64,000 nt of DNA from Flavobacterium cheongpyeongense (GTDB taxonomy: Bacteria > Bacteroidota > Bacteroidia > Flavobacteriales > Flavobacteriaceae): the NCBI RefSeq assembly GCF_003202435.1, contig NZ_QJHK01000004.1:1-64000 (forward strand). Direction: 5' to 3'. Each line of letters begins with the position of its first letter. Within the stretch, counting starts at the first letter, position 1. Position numbers and translations under genes: made by a program. This document shows, in pieces, positions 53,080 through 61,826 of the stretch. The notes beneath the pieces were generated by a model. The model saw only the letters and a program-made list of their open reading frames with translations, was not told where the DNA came from and ran no database searches.

Positions 53080-53733
53080 TTACTTCTCAACGACAATTGT
53101 AGTAAAAGCCCTGTCAGCTAATTCACCCGTTTTACTTTTTACTTTTTCAGTCAGAGTTTCTGTACAAACTGTTTTGAAAGCCGTTTTATGAATTAAATTT
53201 TGAACTTTTTCAGTGCTGTATAATTCAAAACCGTATTGGGTAAAAGGAAGTTTTTTCATGAAACTTCCTTCAGCAAAGGTCAGGCAAAAATTTCCGTTTG
53301 GTTTTAAAACCCTGTAAATTTCTGAAAGCAGTTTTTGTGGATCCTGCCAAAAATAAATGGTATTTACTGTGAATATTTTATCAAAAGATTCCTTTTTAAA
53401 AGGAATTGCATTTCCGTCATAAATCGAAAAGAAAGCTTGTTTTTGAGAGACGAAATTTCGGTTGATCCGGCGTGCTTCCTGAAACATTAGCTCAGACATT
53501 TCGAGTCCGTAATATTTGAGGTTTTTGGCCTGCTCGAAAAGAAATTCGACATGTCCGGCATTTCCATGGCCTAGTTCCAGAATCAAACTCTCCTTTGCTA
53601 TATTGAGATTTTGAATAGAATGTCTGGTCATATTGATGTTCGTTTCGTTCATCATAATGGCTATTTCGATTCCTTTTTCTCCGGTTGGATGTTTTAACTG
53701 GGAGGCTATTTCGTGTAATCCTTCCTGTTCCAT
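53080..53733 (-). CDS. Class I SAM-dependent methyltransferase
   Basis: I choose the ATG at 53733 (MEQEGLHEIASQL); the frame extends three codons further to a TTG. The protein has 217 residues. The SAM-binding motif I reads LILELGHGNAGHVEFL, and later motifs (IYDGNAIPFKKESFDKIFTVNTIYFW; EIYRVLKPNGNFCLTFAEG) are standard for the UbiE/Methyltransf_11 group. The acceptor is unknown. It stands alone between a 228-bp and a 260-bp gap. Confidence 0.85.
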   Translation of the reverse strand: MEQEGLHEIASQLKHPTGEKGIEIAIMMNETNINMTRHSIQNLNIAKESLILELGHGNAGHVEFLFEQAKNLKYYGLEMSELMFQEARRINRNFVSQKQAFFSIYDGNAIPFKKESFDKIFTVNTIYFWQDPQKLLSEIYRVLKPNGNFCLTFAEGSFMKKLPFTQYGFELYSTEKVQNLIHKTAFKTVCTETLTEKVKSKTGELADRAFTTIVVEK

Positions 53734-53778
53734 AAGGTTCAAATTTAGTACAAATTGAAATTAAAACTCCTAATGCCC

Positions 53779-53852
53779 TAGCCCAGATGGAAGCGGCATC
53801 CTTTTGTGGCGGGGTTCGCCATAAAAGATATAGTAAACAGCTGGAAATAGCT
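53779..53852 (+). repeat. Dispersed hairpin repeat, family A, copy 5
   Basis: It runs from TAGCCCAGATGGAAG to ACAGCTGGAAATAGCT with the central stem TTTTGTGGCG/CGCCATAAAA. It is the closest relative of copy 1 in the core. Another short inverted repeat (TTGCCATTCTGA at 53882 and TCAGAATGACAA at 53969) follows before metF. Confidence 0.8.
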
Positions 53853-54003
53853 TCTGAAAGCAAATAAACTAATCGCTGTATTTGCCATTCTGAGAAACGA
53901 GGAATTTGCGTTGCTAAACCAACAAAGATTGATATTTGTTGGAGCTACTGATAAAAATTCTTTCTTCTTCAGAATGACAATATTGCGCTATTAAATTATG
54001 ATA

Positions 54004-54960
54004 TTAAAAAACCTGACTCGCGATTTGGCGGATATTCTCAGATTTACCCATTGAATAATAATGCAGAAACGGAACTCCGGCTGCTTTTAATTCTAATGAC
54101 TGCTGAATTGCCCATTCGATTCCGACTTGTTTGATTTCAGCGTTATTTTTGCATTTATCTACTGCATCAATTAAATCTTCAGGTAGATCGATACGGAAAA
54201 TCTGTGGCAGGATCTGCATGTGTTTTTGGACTGCAATTGGCTTGATTCCCGGAATAATTGGCACCATAATTCCCATTTCTCTTGCTTTTTCTACGAAAGT
54301 AAAATATTTAGCATTGTCGAAAAACATTTGTGTCACCACATAATCTGCTCCGGCATCTACTTTTTCTTTTAGTCTTCTTAAATCAGACTGTAAAGAAGGT
54401 GACTCTAAATGTTTCTCCGGATATCCGGCAACGCCAATGCAAAAATCAGCTCTGTTGTCGATATCCATCACCTCGTGAAGATATTTACCGCAATTTAGAT
54501 CATTGATTTGTCTAACCAGATCCACAGCATAATGATTACCTCCGTCTTTAGGAACAAAAGACTGCTCATGTTTCATGGCATCACCACGAAGCGCCATTAC
54601 ATTATTGATTCCCAGATAATGGCAATCCACCAGCATGTATTCGGTTTCTTCCTGTGTAAAACCGCCACAAAGCAAATGCGGAACGGTATCTACATTGTAT
54701 TTATGCTTTATAGAAGCACAGATCCCTAGTGTTCCCGGACGCATACGGGTGAGTTTTTTATCTAAAAGTCCGTTGCCCCGATCGATATAAATATATTCTT
54801 CGCGAGAAGTAGTTACATCAATAAACGGAGGTTTAAACTCCATCAACGGATCGATATTGTCGTATAATTCCTGAATACTTTTCCCTTTTTGAGGCGGAAT
54901 AATTTCAAATGAGAATAATGTTTTTCCTTTGGCGTTTTCTATATGTTCTGTTACTTTCAT
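54004..54960 (-). CDS. metF: Methylenetetrahydrofolate reductase
   Basis: I choose ATG 54960 (MKVTEHIENAKGKTLFSFEIIPPQKG): the frame is open 11 codons further, but that start lies inside a hairpin and does not match the family. The protein then has 318 residues. Family segments: FSFEIIPP, DVTTSREE, LLCGGFTQEETEYML, and QMFFDNAKYF. It reduces 5,10-methylene- to 5-methyl-tetrahydrofolate, the methyl donor for MetH and MetE. It follows metH on the same strand (81 bp gap holding a hairpin). Confidence 0.94.
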   Translation of the reverse strand: MKVTEHIENAKGKTLFSFEIIPPQKGKSIQELYDNIDPLMEFKPPFIDVTTSREEYIYIDRGNGLLDKKLTRMRPGTLGICASIKHKYNVDTVPHLLCGGFTQEETEYMLVDCHYLGINNVMALRGDAMKHEQSFVPKDGGNHYAVDLVRQINDLNCGKYLHEVMDIDNRADFCIGVAGYPEKHLESPSLQSDLRRLKEKVDAGADYVVTQMFFDNAKYFTFVEKAREMGIMVPIIPGIKPIAVQKHMQILPQIFRIDLPEDLIDAVDKCKNNAEIKQVGIEWAIQQSLELKAAGVPFLHYYSMGKSENIRQIASQVF

Positions 54961-54985
54961 TGTAAGTCTTAAAGTTTGAATGTCG

Positions 54986-55030
54986 AAAGTCAAAAGTCAT
55001 GTCCTTTGAGACTTTATGACTTTTGACTTT
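54986..55030. repeat. Perfect 15-bp hairpin between metH and metF
   Basis: AAAGTCAAAAGTCAT (54986-55000) and ATGACTTTTGACTTT (55016-55030) pair perfectly with a 15-base loop. Without a following T-run it is more likely a processing or attenuation site, or a repeat, than a terminator. Confidence 0.65.
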
Positions 55031-55041
55031 ATGACTATATT

Positions 55042-57717
55042 TTAGTCTGCTATATTAGGATTTAACCATTTCATGGCGTAATCGGTTGGAACATTGCGTC
55101 GTTTGGCGTAATCGGTAACCTGATCTTCTTTTATTTTACCGAGTCCGAAATATTTGCTTTTCGGGTTTCCGAAATAATACCCGGAAACTGATGAAGCCGG
55201 CCACATTGCCATACTTTCTGTCAGCGTTACTCCAATCTGTTTTTCAACATCCAGAAGTTTCCAAATCGTTGGTTTCTCTAAGTGATCCGGACAAGCCGGA
55301 TATCCTGGTGCCGGACGGATTCCTTTATAATTTTCTTTAATCAGTTCTTCGTTTGTTAAAGACTCTTCTCGATCATAGCCCCAGAAATCTTTACGCACTT
55401 TTTCGTGAAGATATTCGGCGAAAGCCTCAGCAAAACGATCAGCCAATGCTTTTACCATAATCGAATTATAATCGTCAAGGTTTTTCTCATATTCGGCTGC
55501 CCATTCATCAACACCAAAACCGGTTGTGACACAAAATGCGCCCATATAATCTGTTTTTCCGCTTTCTTTTGGAGCAATAAAATCTGCCAAAGCAATGTTT
55601 GGAGCACCTTTGGTTTTTTGTGATTGCATTCTCAGCGTCAGAAATTTTTCTAAAAATTTTCCGTTTTCATCTCTTAATTCGATATCGTCATCATCCACCT
55701 GGTTACAAGGAAAAATTCCGTAAATACCTTTTGCTCTTAGTTTTTTCTCTTCCAGAATCACTTTTAACATTGCCTGAGCATCTGCAAAAACAGCAGTGGC
55801 CTGTTCACCTACAACCTCATCCGTTAAAATCGCCGGATATTTTCCATACAATTCCCAAGTTTGAAAAAAGGGTGTCCAGTCAATATAGGGAACCAGAACA
55901 TCCAGTTCAACTTCAACAATCTGAGATCCGATAACTTTTGGTTTTACCGGAGCATATTCGTCCCAGTCTAATTGTAATTTGTTTTTACGGGCATCTTCTA
56001 TCGTCAGGAAGTTTTTATCTCTCGAACGATTCAAAAATGTTTCTCTAAAAGAATCGTATTCTGCACGGATATCCGCAGCATATATTTTTCGGTTATGGTC
56101 CAACAGGTTTCCGGCAACCGTCACCGCTCTCGAAGCATCGTTTACGTGAATAACTGTTTCTCTGTATTGTGGAGCGATTTTCACGGCCGTATGCGCACGC
56201 GAAGTCGTTGCACCACCAATCATAATCGGGATTTTTATGTTTTGTTTGTCTAATTCTTTGGCCAGATACACCATTTCGTCAAGTGAAGGCGTAATCAGTC
56301 CGCTTAATCCGATAATGTCGACATTATGCTCGATTGCCGCTGCGATAATTTTTTCAGGAGGCACCATAACACCCAAATCTACGATCTCATAATTGTTACA
56401 GGCCAAAACCACCGAAACAATGTTTTTACCAATATCGTGAACGTCACCTTTTACAGTTGCCATCAGGATTTTTCCGTTTCCGGATTTATCTCCGGCTTGT
56501 TTACTGGCTTCGATAAACGGCAATAAATACGCCACCGCTTTTTTCATAACACGAGCCGATTTTACTACCTGAGGCAGGAACATTTTTCCGCTTCCGAATA
56601 AATCTCCAACCACATTCATTCCCGTCATCAAATTGATTTCAATAACCTCGATTGGTTTTGTGGCTGCTAAACGGGCTTCTTCTACATCTTCTTCGATAAA
56701 AGCATCGATTCCCTTTACCAAAGAATGTGTAATACGATCCTGAACCGATCCTAAACGCCATTCCTGAATGGTTTTTTCGTCGCTTTTTACTTCTCCCTTT
56801 ACATTTTCTGCAAAATCCAGAAGTCGCTCTGTTGCATCGTCGCGTCTGTCCAGAATTACATCTTCAACATGTTCTAATAAATCTTTTTCAATATCATCGT
56901 AAATCGTTAACATCTCTGGATTTACGATTCCCATCGTCATTCCGTTTTTGATTGCGTGATACAAAAAAACCGAGTGCATGGCCTCGCGAACGTGATCGTT
57001 TCCTCTAAACGAAAACGATACGTTACTCACGCCACCACTTATATGTGCGTGTGGCAGATTCTCCCGAACCCATTTTGTACCTCTAAAAAAGTCAATTGCA
57101 TTTAAACGGTGTTCTTCCATTCCGGTTGCAACCGGGAAAATATTCAAATCGAAAATAATATCCTGAGGCGGAAATCCAACTTTATTGACCAGAATATCAT
57201 ACGAACGCTGGCAGATCTCAACTCTACGGTCGTAATTATCTGCCTGACCTACTTCATCAAAAGCCATGACAATCGCTGCAGCACCGTATCGCTTAATCAG
57301 TTTTGCGTGATGAATAAAAGCTTCTTCTCCTTCTTTTAACGAAATCGAGTTGACCACACTTTTTCCCTGCACAACCTTCAGACCAGCCTCTATGATTTCC
57401 CATTTCGAGCTGTCGATCATAATAGGCACTCTCGAAATATCCGGTTCTGCCGCAATTAAATTCAGGAATTTGGTCATGGCATTTACACCGTCCAACATTC
57501 CCTCGTCCATATTGATGTCGATAATCTGTGCGCCTCCTTCTACCTGCTGCCTTGCAATATCAAGTGCTTCATCGTACTTCTCTTCCTTGATCAAGCGCAG
57601 GAATTTTCTTGAACCCGTTACGTTTGTACGCTCTCCAATGTTTACAAAAACACTTTCGGGCGTAATAATCAACGGTTCTAATCCTGCCAATACAAGGTCT
57701 CTTCTTTTTTCTGCCAT
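55042..57717 (-). CDS. metH: Cobalamin-dependent methionine synthase, folate/B12/activation part
   Basis: I choose ATG 57717 ([16 protein letters not shown]); the open frame begins at a TTG at 57735. The protein has 891 residues. It holds the pterin-binding domain ([42 protein letters not shown]), the cobalamin-binding domain ([11 protein letters not shown] with the axial His), and the C-terminal activation domain ([20 protein letters not shown]). The N-terminal homocysteine-binding domain is missing and is encoded separately at 60035-61039, an arrangement common in Flavobacterium. A perfect palindrome (CAACGGAAT / ATTCCGTTG, 57733-57752) precedes the start. Confidence 0.94.
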   Translation of the reverse strand: MAEKRRDLVLAGLEPLIITPESVFVNIGERTNVTGSRKFLRLIKEEKYDEALDIARQQVEGGAQIIDINMDEGMLDGVNAMTKFLNLIAAEPDISRVPIMIDSSKWEIIEAGLKVVQGKSVVNSISLKEGEEAFIHHAKLIKRYGAAAIVMAFDEVGQADNYDRRVEICQRSYDILVNKVGFPPQDIIFDLNIFPVATGMEEHRLNAIDFFRGTKWVRENLPHAHISGGVSNVSFSFRGNDHVREAMHSVFLYHAIKNGMTMGIVNPEMLTIYDDIEKDLLEHVEDVILDRRDDATERLLDFAENVKGEVKSDEKTIQEWRLGSVQDRITHSLVKGIDAFIEEDVEEARLAATKPIEVIEINLMTGMNVVGDLFGSGKMFLPQVVKSARVMKKAVAYLLPFIEASKQAGDKSGNGKILMATVKGDVHDIGKNIVSVVLACNNYEIVDLGVMVPPEKIIAAAIEHNVDIIGLSGLITPSLDEMVYLAKELDKQNIKIPIMIGGATTSRAHTAVKIAPQYRETVIHVNDASRAVTVAGNLLDHNRKIYAADIRAEYDSFRETFLNRSRDKNFLTIEDARKNKLQLDWDEYAPVKPKVIGSQIVEVELDVLVPYIDWTPFFQTWELYGKYPAILTDEVVGEQATAVFADAQAMLKVILEEKKLRAKGIYGIFPCNQVDDDDIELRDENGKFLEKFLTLRMQSQKTKGAPNIALADFIAPKESGKTDYMGAFCVTTGFGVDEWAAEYEKNLDDYNSIMVKALADRFAEAFAEYLHEKVRKDFWGYDREESLTNEELIKENYKGIRPAPGYPACPDHLEKPTIWKLLDVEKQIGVTLTESMAMWPASSVSGYYFGNPKSKYFGLGKIKEDQVTDYAKRRNVPTDYAMKWLNPNIAD

Positions 57718-57840
57718 TTTCTTTTTAATTTTCAACGGAATAAATTCCGTTGCTACTATTTCTCGTTCCTCTGGAACTATTATTCAACGTCTTGCTTGTC
57801 TTTGAGAGGAACAAAGCAATCTCATTCTAATATTTCAAAT

Positions 57841-57868
57841 CCTACAAGATTTACAAAATCTTTTAGGT
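57841..57868. repeat. Junction palindrome upstream of metH
   Basis: CCTACAAGATTT and AAATCTTTTAGG are inverted arms (one mismatch) with a 4-base loop. Same type as 60003-60029. Confidence 0.55.
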
Positions 57869-57887
57869 TTATTTATTTTCTAATCTT

Positions 57888-58033
57888 ATTTTGGGCGTGT
57901 CCCAAGGGCCGGGCTATCCGTTACAAGTCCTCGACCAATTCCGTTATCACTGCATCGGTCTGTGGGCTTTTCTCTTCTATCCCTCACGCAAACTCAGTTT
58001 CATAATAATGTTTATGTTTTTCCGAGGTTTTAA
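57888..58033 (+). repeat. Family B repeat, copy 1 (left flank of the DUF1016 gene)
   Basis: About 145 bp from ATTTTGGGCGTGTCCC to TTTTCCGAGGTTTT. It matches 59101-59246 closely in the same orientation (only a few mismatches and short gaps). It holds GGGCTATCCGTTACAAGTC near the 5' end and CTTCTATCCCTCACGC near the middle, the same terminal motifs as family A. It ends 7 bp from the DUF1016 stop. Confidence 0.85.
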
Positions 58034-58039
58034 TTTTTC

Positions 58040-59038
58040 TTATTCTAACAATTTATCCAGTTGATTTTGAAGCGTTTTTTTATCCGGCAGATACAATTGG
58101 TATTTACTCAACAAAACTTTGTTTGTAATACTATCTGTTGCGTATTCAACCAAAATATGGTTTTTGTGAGCGCCTAAAACAATTCCAATTGGTTCATTGT
58201 CTCCTTCTGTTGCTTCCTCTTTTTTAAAATAATTCAAATACAAATTCATCTGACCAATATCCTGATGATCTATTTCGCCTCTTTTCAAATCAACCAAAAC
58301 AAAACATTTTAGTATCCTATGATAAAAAAGCAAATCCAGATAAAAATGTTTTCCCCCAATATTCATTCGGTATTGTCTTCCTATAAAAGCAAACCCTTTT
58401 CCCATCTCCATAATGAACTGTTGTAAATTGGAAATAATTTTCTCCTCCAATTCATTTTCCAAATAGTGATATTGCTCCGGAATATTCAAAAAATCCAATA
58501 CAAAAGGATCTTTAATCAAATCCTCGGCATTTTCTACAATATGTCCTTCTTTCGCTAATTTTAAAACACCTTCTTTGTCTTTGCTCAAAGCTAATCTTTC
58601 AAACAAAGAACTTTTCATTTGACGTTTTAGCTCCCGAACACTCCATCTTTCATGCTGACATTGTTTGGTATAAAAACTAATTTCTAACTCCGAATCAGCT
58701 TTTAAAATTTCAAAATAATGACTCCAGGTCAATAAGTGAGACAGTGTCTCACTTATTGGAAAGGATAGATAAAACTTACGCATGTATAAAAGATTAGATC
58801 GACTGAACCCTTTTCCATGAGCTTGTACCAAATCCTTTGAAAGCCTTTCAAATAATTGACTCCCATACTCCGCCTTTTCACTTCCTTTTTGTTCAAACTC
58901 AACAATATGTTGCCCAATGTACCAATACGTTTGCACCAAAATAGTATTTACCGATTGTGCTGCTTGTTGCCTGCCTTGTTGCAACAAACTCCCAATTGTA
59001 TCGATAAGAATACTATATGATTGCCTTTCTGGGTTCAT
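58040..59038 (-). CDS. DUF1016 (YhcG-type) PD-(D/E)xK nuclease-domain protein
   Basis: The protein has 332 residues. The N-terminal domain (TYWYIGQHIVEFEQKGSEKAEYG, then FERLSKDLVQAHGKGFSRSNLLYMRKFYLSF) is the DUF1016_N winged-helix-like region. The C-terminal domain carries the nuclease pattern: Asp235 in FYLDLLFYH and Asp250-Leu-Lys252 in LVDLKRGEIDHQDIGQMNLYL. Such proteins appear in restriction-like and toxin-antitoxin-like settings. No modification or partner gene is adjacent. The gene sits alone between two direct repeats of about 145 bp and interrupts the metH pair. Confidence 0.88.
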   Translation of the reverse strand: MNPERQSYSILIDTIGSLLQQGRQQAAQSVNTILVQTYWYIGQHIVEFEQKGSEKAEYGSQLFERLSKDLVQAHGKGFSRSNLLYMRKFYLSFPISETLSHLLTWSHYFEILKADSELEISFYTKQCQHERWSVRELKRQMKSSLFERLALSKDKEGVLKLAKEGHIVENAEDLIKDPFVLDFLNIPEQYHYLENELEEKIISNLQQFIMEMGKGFAFIGRQYRMNIGGKHFYLDLLFYHRILKCFVLVDLKRGEIDHQDIGQMNLYLNYFKKEEATEGDNEPIGIVLGAHKNHILVEYATDSITNKVLLSKYQLYLPDKKTLQNQLDKLLE

Positions 59039-59100
59039 AACTATTTTATTGTCTCAACTTATTTTATATTATTTGCTCTTTACAAAGCTCTTTTTTTAAT

Positions 59101-59246
59101 ATTTTGGGCGTGTCCCAAGGGCCCGGGCTATCCGTTACAAGTTCTCAACCAATTCCGTTATCACTACATCGGTCTGTGGGCTTTTCACTTCTATCCCTCA
59201 CGCAGACTCGGTTTCATAATAAATTTATGTTTTTCCGAGGTTTTTA
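59101..59246 (+). repeat. Family B repeat, copy 2 (right flank of the DUF1016 gene)
   Basis: Direct copy of 57888-58033, 1,213 bp away. The outer edge of the DUF1016 gene start is 63 bp from it. Between 59268 and 59375 follows a small stretch with a GAGCG-TTA-CGCTC hairpin and GAGCTGGAAGATCTCGCTAGC, which I do not recognise further. Confidence 0.85.
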
Positions 59247-59377
59247 ATTGTATTTTTCATTTGTAGTCATGAGCGTTACGCTCGTGCACAATTCCAACTT
59301 ATAAATTTTTAAATCCTTTGCGGGTACGAGCTGGAAGATCTCGCTAGCAGGGGCTTCGATCAGACTCTCAAAAAATA

Positions 59378-59980
59378 CTATCTTACCATTGCAATATTTT
59401 CATGGAACCATTTCGCTTCTTCTTTTGCTGATATTTCTGCTTGCTTACTCGTAAATCTGCTAAACACAGAAACAAAATCATACGGTTTACTATCATCAAA
59501 ATAAGGCCCTACTACACCTAACATCCAACCGTCTTTGGCCGCCCAATGAGGTTCGTATGTTCTAAATTTAAACACACAATAGCATACTTTATTACCATCA
59601 AAATCTATTGTCACTTTTTCTTCCAACTCTAACTCATCTGGACAAGCATCAAGTTCTGTAGGAAATTCAAGCCAATTTGCTAAATCTGTTTCCGCTCCTT
59701 TTTCAATTGTATTAAAAATATTAGGGAACAATTCTAATTTTTTATACTCTTTCAATAACTGAAATGTAATTTTTCTTGTCAATAAATCAGATGCAAAACT
59801 TAAAACTTCATCTTCTCTTACTTCTAATCCATTCCTTAATTTTTGATAAATTGGCTCAATTCTTCCAAGTCTTACTTTATTTAATTTTCTGTTTTGAATA
59901 TTAACAACTATATACCTATAAATTGCAAGCAACAATAATACTGAAACAGCTATGCCAATTATTATGAATATTATTCTCAT
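59378..59980 (-). CDS. Hypothetical membrane-anchored protein
   Basis: The protein has 200 residues. One N-terminal transmembrane helix (IIFIIIGIAVSVLLLLAIYRYIVV) is followed by a mainly helical segment and then an acidic, Trp-rich domain (DFDGNKVCYCVFKFRTYEPHWAAKDGWMLGVVGPYFDD). No family recognised. It starts 54 bp after the metH N-terminal gene stop, with a palindrome between them (60003-60029), and ends 131 bp from repeat B2. It may be an original member of the metH unit or part of the insertion. Confidence 0.6.
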   Translation of the reverse strand: MRIIFIIIGIAVSVLLLLAIYRYIVVNIQNRKLNKVRLGRIEPIYQKLRNGLEVREDEVLSFASDLLTRKITFQLLKEYKKLELFPNIFNTIEKGAETDLANWLEFPTELDACPDELELEEKVTIDFDGNKVCYCVFKFRTYEPHWAAKDGWMLGVVGPYFDDSKPYDFVSVFSRFTSKQAEISAKEEAKWFHENIAMVR

Positions 59981-60002
59981 TAATTTATCTCTAAATTACA
60001 TA

Positions 60003-60029
60003 CCTACAAGGTTTTAAAAACCTTGCAGG
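60003..60029. repeat. Junction palindrome at the metH N-terminal gene end
   Basis: CCTACAAGGTTTT and AAAACCTTGCAGG are inverted arms matching at 12 of 13 positions with one base between them. Confidence 0.6.
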
Positions 60030-60034
60030 AGACG

Positions 60035-61039
60035 TTATTCTAAAACAGGCGCCACTCTCGGCTTATAATCTTTCGCAACCTCAGCCATTAATCGAATATG
60101 ATCCGGAGTGGTTCCGCAACAGCCACCGATGATGTTAATTAAATTATCCTCTAAATATTCTTTAATGAATGCTTGTGTCTGTTCTGGTGTTTCATCATAT
60201 TGTCCGAAAGCGTTTGGCAATCCTGCATTTGGATGTGCCGAAACGTTGAACTGTGTATGCTGGGATAACGTTTTTAAATACGGTTTCAGCAAATCGGCTC
60301 CTAATGCGCAATTGAAACCTACACTCAATAACGGAATATGCGAAACTGAAATCAAAAACGCTTCAACAGTCTGTCCGGAAAGTGTTCTTCCTGAAGCATC
60401 GGTAATGGTTCCTGAAACCATGATTGGAATATCGATGTTACGTTCGTCTTTTACTTCTTCGATTGCAAAAAGTGCTGCTTTTGCGTTTAACGTATCAAAA
60501 ATCGTTTCTACCAAAAGTAAGTCGCAGCCTCCGTCTAATAAAGCCTCAACTTGTTGTTTGTAGGCAATTCGTAAATCGTCAAACGTTACGGCTCTGTAGC
60601 CCGGATCGTTTACGTCCGGTGACATGCTTGCCGTACGGTTTGTTGGTCCGATGGAACCGGCTACAAAACGTGGTTTTTCGGGGTTTTTGGCTGTAAATTC
60701 GTCTGCTACTTCACGGGCAATTTTAGCCGATTCGTAGTTGAGTTCGTAAACCAGATCTTCCATGAAATAATCGGCCATACCAATTGTCGTTCCGGAGAAG
60801 GTGTTGGTTTCTACAATGTCTGCTCCGGCTTCGTAATAGGCTGCGTGAACAGCACGAATTGCCTGTGGCTGCGTGAGGGATAATAAATCATTATTTCCTT
60901 TTAAGGGATGCGGAAAATCTTTGAAACGCTCGCCACGAAAATCTTCTTCGGAGAAGTTGTAGCGTTGTAACATGGTTCCCATTGCCCCGTCAAGGATTAG
61001 GATTCTTTCTTTTATTGCTTCCTGAATTGTTATTGACAT
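60035..61039 (-). CDS. metH: Homocysteine S-methyltransferase part of split methionine synthase
   Basis: The protein has 334 residues and corresponds to the N-terminal domain of full-length MetH. It opens [23 protein letters not shown]. The zinc ligands are VGFNCALGA (Cys) and [11 protein letters not shown] (two Cys). It binds and activates homocysteine, and accepts the methyl group carried on cobalamin by the partner protein at 55042-57717. The two genes are usually adjacent in Flavobacterium; here about 2.3 kb (a hypothetical gene, two family B repeats and a DUF1016 gene) lies between them. A SAM-I riboswitch lies 344 bp upstream. Confidence 0.93.
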   Translation of the reverse strand: MSITIQEAIKERILILDGAMGTMLQRYNFSEEDFRGERFKDFPHPLKGNNDLLSLTQPQAIRAVHAAYYEAGADIVETNTFSGTTIGMADYFMEDLVYELNYESAKIAREVADEFTAKNPEKPRFVAGSIGPTNRTASMSPDVNDPGYRAVTFDDLRIAYKQQVEALLDGGCDLLLVETIFDTLNAKAALFAIEEVKDERNIDIPIMVSGTITDASGRTLSGQTVEAFLISVSHIPLLSVGFNCALGADLLKPYLKTLSQHTQFNVSAHPNAGLPNAFGQYDETPEQTQAFIKEYLEDNLINIIGGCCGTTPDHIRLMAEVAKDYKPRVAPVLE

Positions 61040-61186
61040 ATCTTTTATTTGATGTTCTAAAAAGTTGTAAAAACCTGTTAGATCTCTATTTTTATTTAAT
61101 TTATATTTTATGTATGAAACTTATACCTAAGAAGTTTTAATAACCTGTTAGGATACGTTTCCAAAAGTTCACTAATGCTGGCTGTT

Positions 61187-61262
61187 TAGCCCCGATGGGA
61201 GCAAATATCCTTTTATTCTGGGGTTCAGAATAAAAGATATGGTGTACAGCGGGAACTATTGC
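61187..61262 (+). repeat. Dispersed hairpin repeat, family A, copy 6
   Basis: It runs from TAGCCCCGATGGGAGC to ACAGCGGGAACTATTGCC with the core stem CCTTTTATTCTG/CAGAATAAAAG. It lies inside the untranslated leader between the riboswitch and the first metH gene, in opposite sense to the transcript. Confidence 0.8.
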
Positions 61263-61382
61263 CTGCAAAAATGCACTAATAATTCGCTCCTTTTGCTGAA
61301 ATTGATTCAGTAAAATTATGTTGTAATGTTGTCAGGAAAAGTGTTGGGAAATACGTGATGTATTTTGCGTTATCTATCTTAA

Positions 61383-61476
61383 TATCATGACATTAAGTAG
61401 AATGTAGCACCTTCTTTATGGTAAAGGGTTGCTAAGGTTTCATTGGGTCTTTCCCTCCGCCTTTCGTGATAACTTT
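61383..61476 (-). ncRNA. SAM-I (S-box) riboswitch upstream of the metH unit
   Basis: Read on the minus strand, the conserved core is present in order: GGCGGAGGGA, ACCCAATGAAACC, GCAACC, a small hairpin (CTTT...AAAG), GGTGCTA and ATTCT. The P1 helix pairs TATCA with TGATA at the ends. This is the S-box consensus. It binds S-adenosylmethionine and turns down expression when SAM is high. It regulates the homocysteine methyltransferase gene and probably the following metH and metF. I do not see a classical terminator just after P1. Confidence 0.92.
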
Positions 61477-61496
61477 CAGTAAAATTAGGAACAGTG

Positions 61497-61527
61497 CAAA
61501 GTAAAGACATAAGTGTAACAATTGCAA
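61497..61527 (-). promoter_or_regulatory. Promoter of the riboswitch-metH transcript
   Basis: On the minus strand: TTG, 20 bases, TTACTTTG (7 of 8 with TAnnTTTG), about 20 bases upstream of the riboswitch P1 helix. Confidence 0.6.
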
Positions 61528-61590
61528 GTTTTTTTTAAGTTTCTAAGCTACTTACGTTCCGTGTTTCTAAGCTTAAAATTTCTGAAATAA

Positions 61591-61625
61591 AAAAGCTCAA
61601 ACTATTGTGAGAGTTTGAGCTTCTT
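61591..61625 (-). terminator. Terminator ending the small-ORF transcript
   Basis: On the minus strand AAGCTCAAACT pairs with AGTTTGAGCTT (11 bp), followed by TTTTTATTTC. It lies 67 bases after the stop of the small ORF and upstream of the metH promoter. Confidence 0.8.
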
Positions 61626-61691
61626 TTTAAGAATTTAGCTTTTTATACCGAAAAAGACGGGGTGTTTTTTGAAAATAAAGAATGGGCTTGG

Positions 61692-61826
61692 TTAAAAACT
61701 TCTGTCCCATTTTAGAAATGTATCCATGACTTCCTGATGATCTGTTAATTCATTATCTGTCATTTTCATTTCACTGTCAATTTTTGCCTGTTCTTCGGGT
61801 GCTAATTCTTCATTCCAATTGTTCAT
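61692..61826 (-). CDS. Small acidic hypothetical protein (44 residues)
   Basis: I choose the ATG at 61826; the frame runs 19 codons further. The peptide is acidic and hydrophilic (MNNWNEELAPEEQAKIDSEM at the start). It lies between two terminators of the same strand (62007-62039 upstream, 61591-61625 downstream), so it would form its own transcript. No family recognised. The setting supports a gene but the length does not allow certainty. Confidence 0.45.
   Translation of the reverse strand: MNNWNEELAPEEQAKIDSEMKMTDNELTDHQEVMDTFLKWDRSF

Larger units (their letters stand above)
61040..61590. other. Long leader region of the metH unit
   Basis: These 551 bp contain, from the gene outward, CCTGTTAG/CTAACAGG-like fragments, repeat A6 (61187-61262), the SAM-I riboswitch (61383-61476) and a promoter (61497-61527). 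No gene found. Confidence 0.7.

Noticed and set aside
54961..54993. Upstream start for metF at 54993
   Set aside because: It lies in the stem of the hairpin at 54986-55030 and adds 11 residues that do not match the family; ATG 54960 fits.
57350..57805. Plus-strand ORF of 151 residues opposite metH
   Set aside because: Shadow of the metH pterin-binding domain, whose motifs are certain on the other strand.
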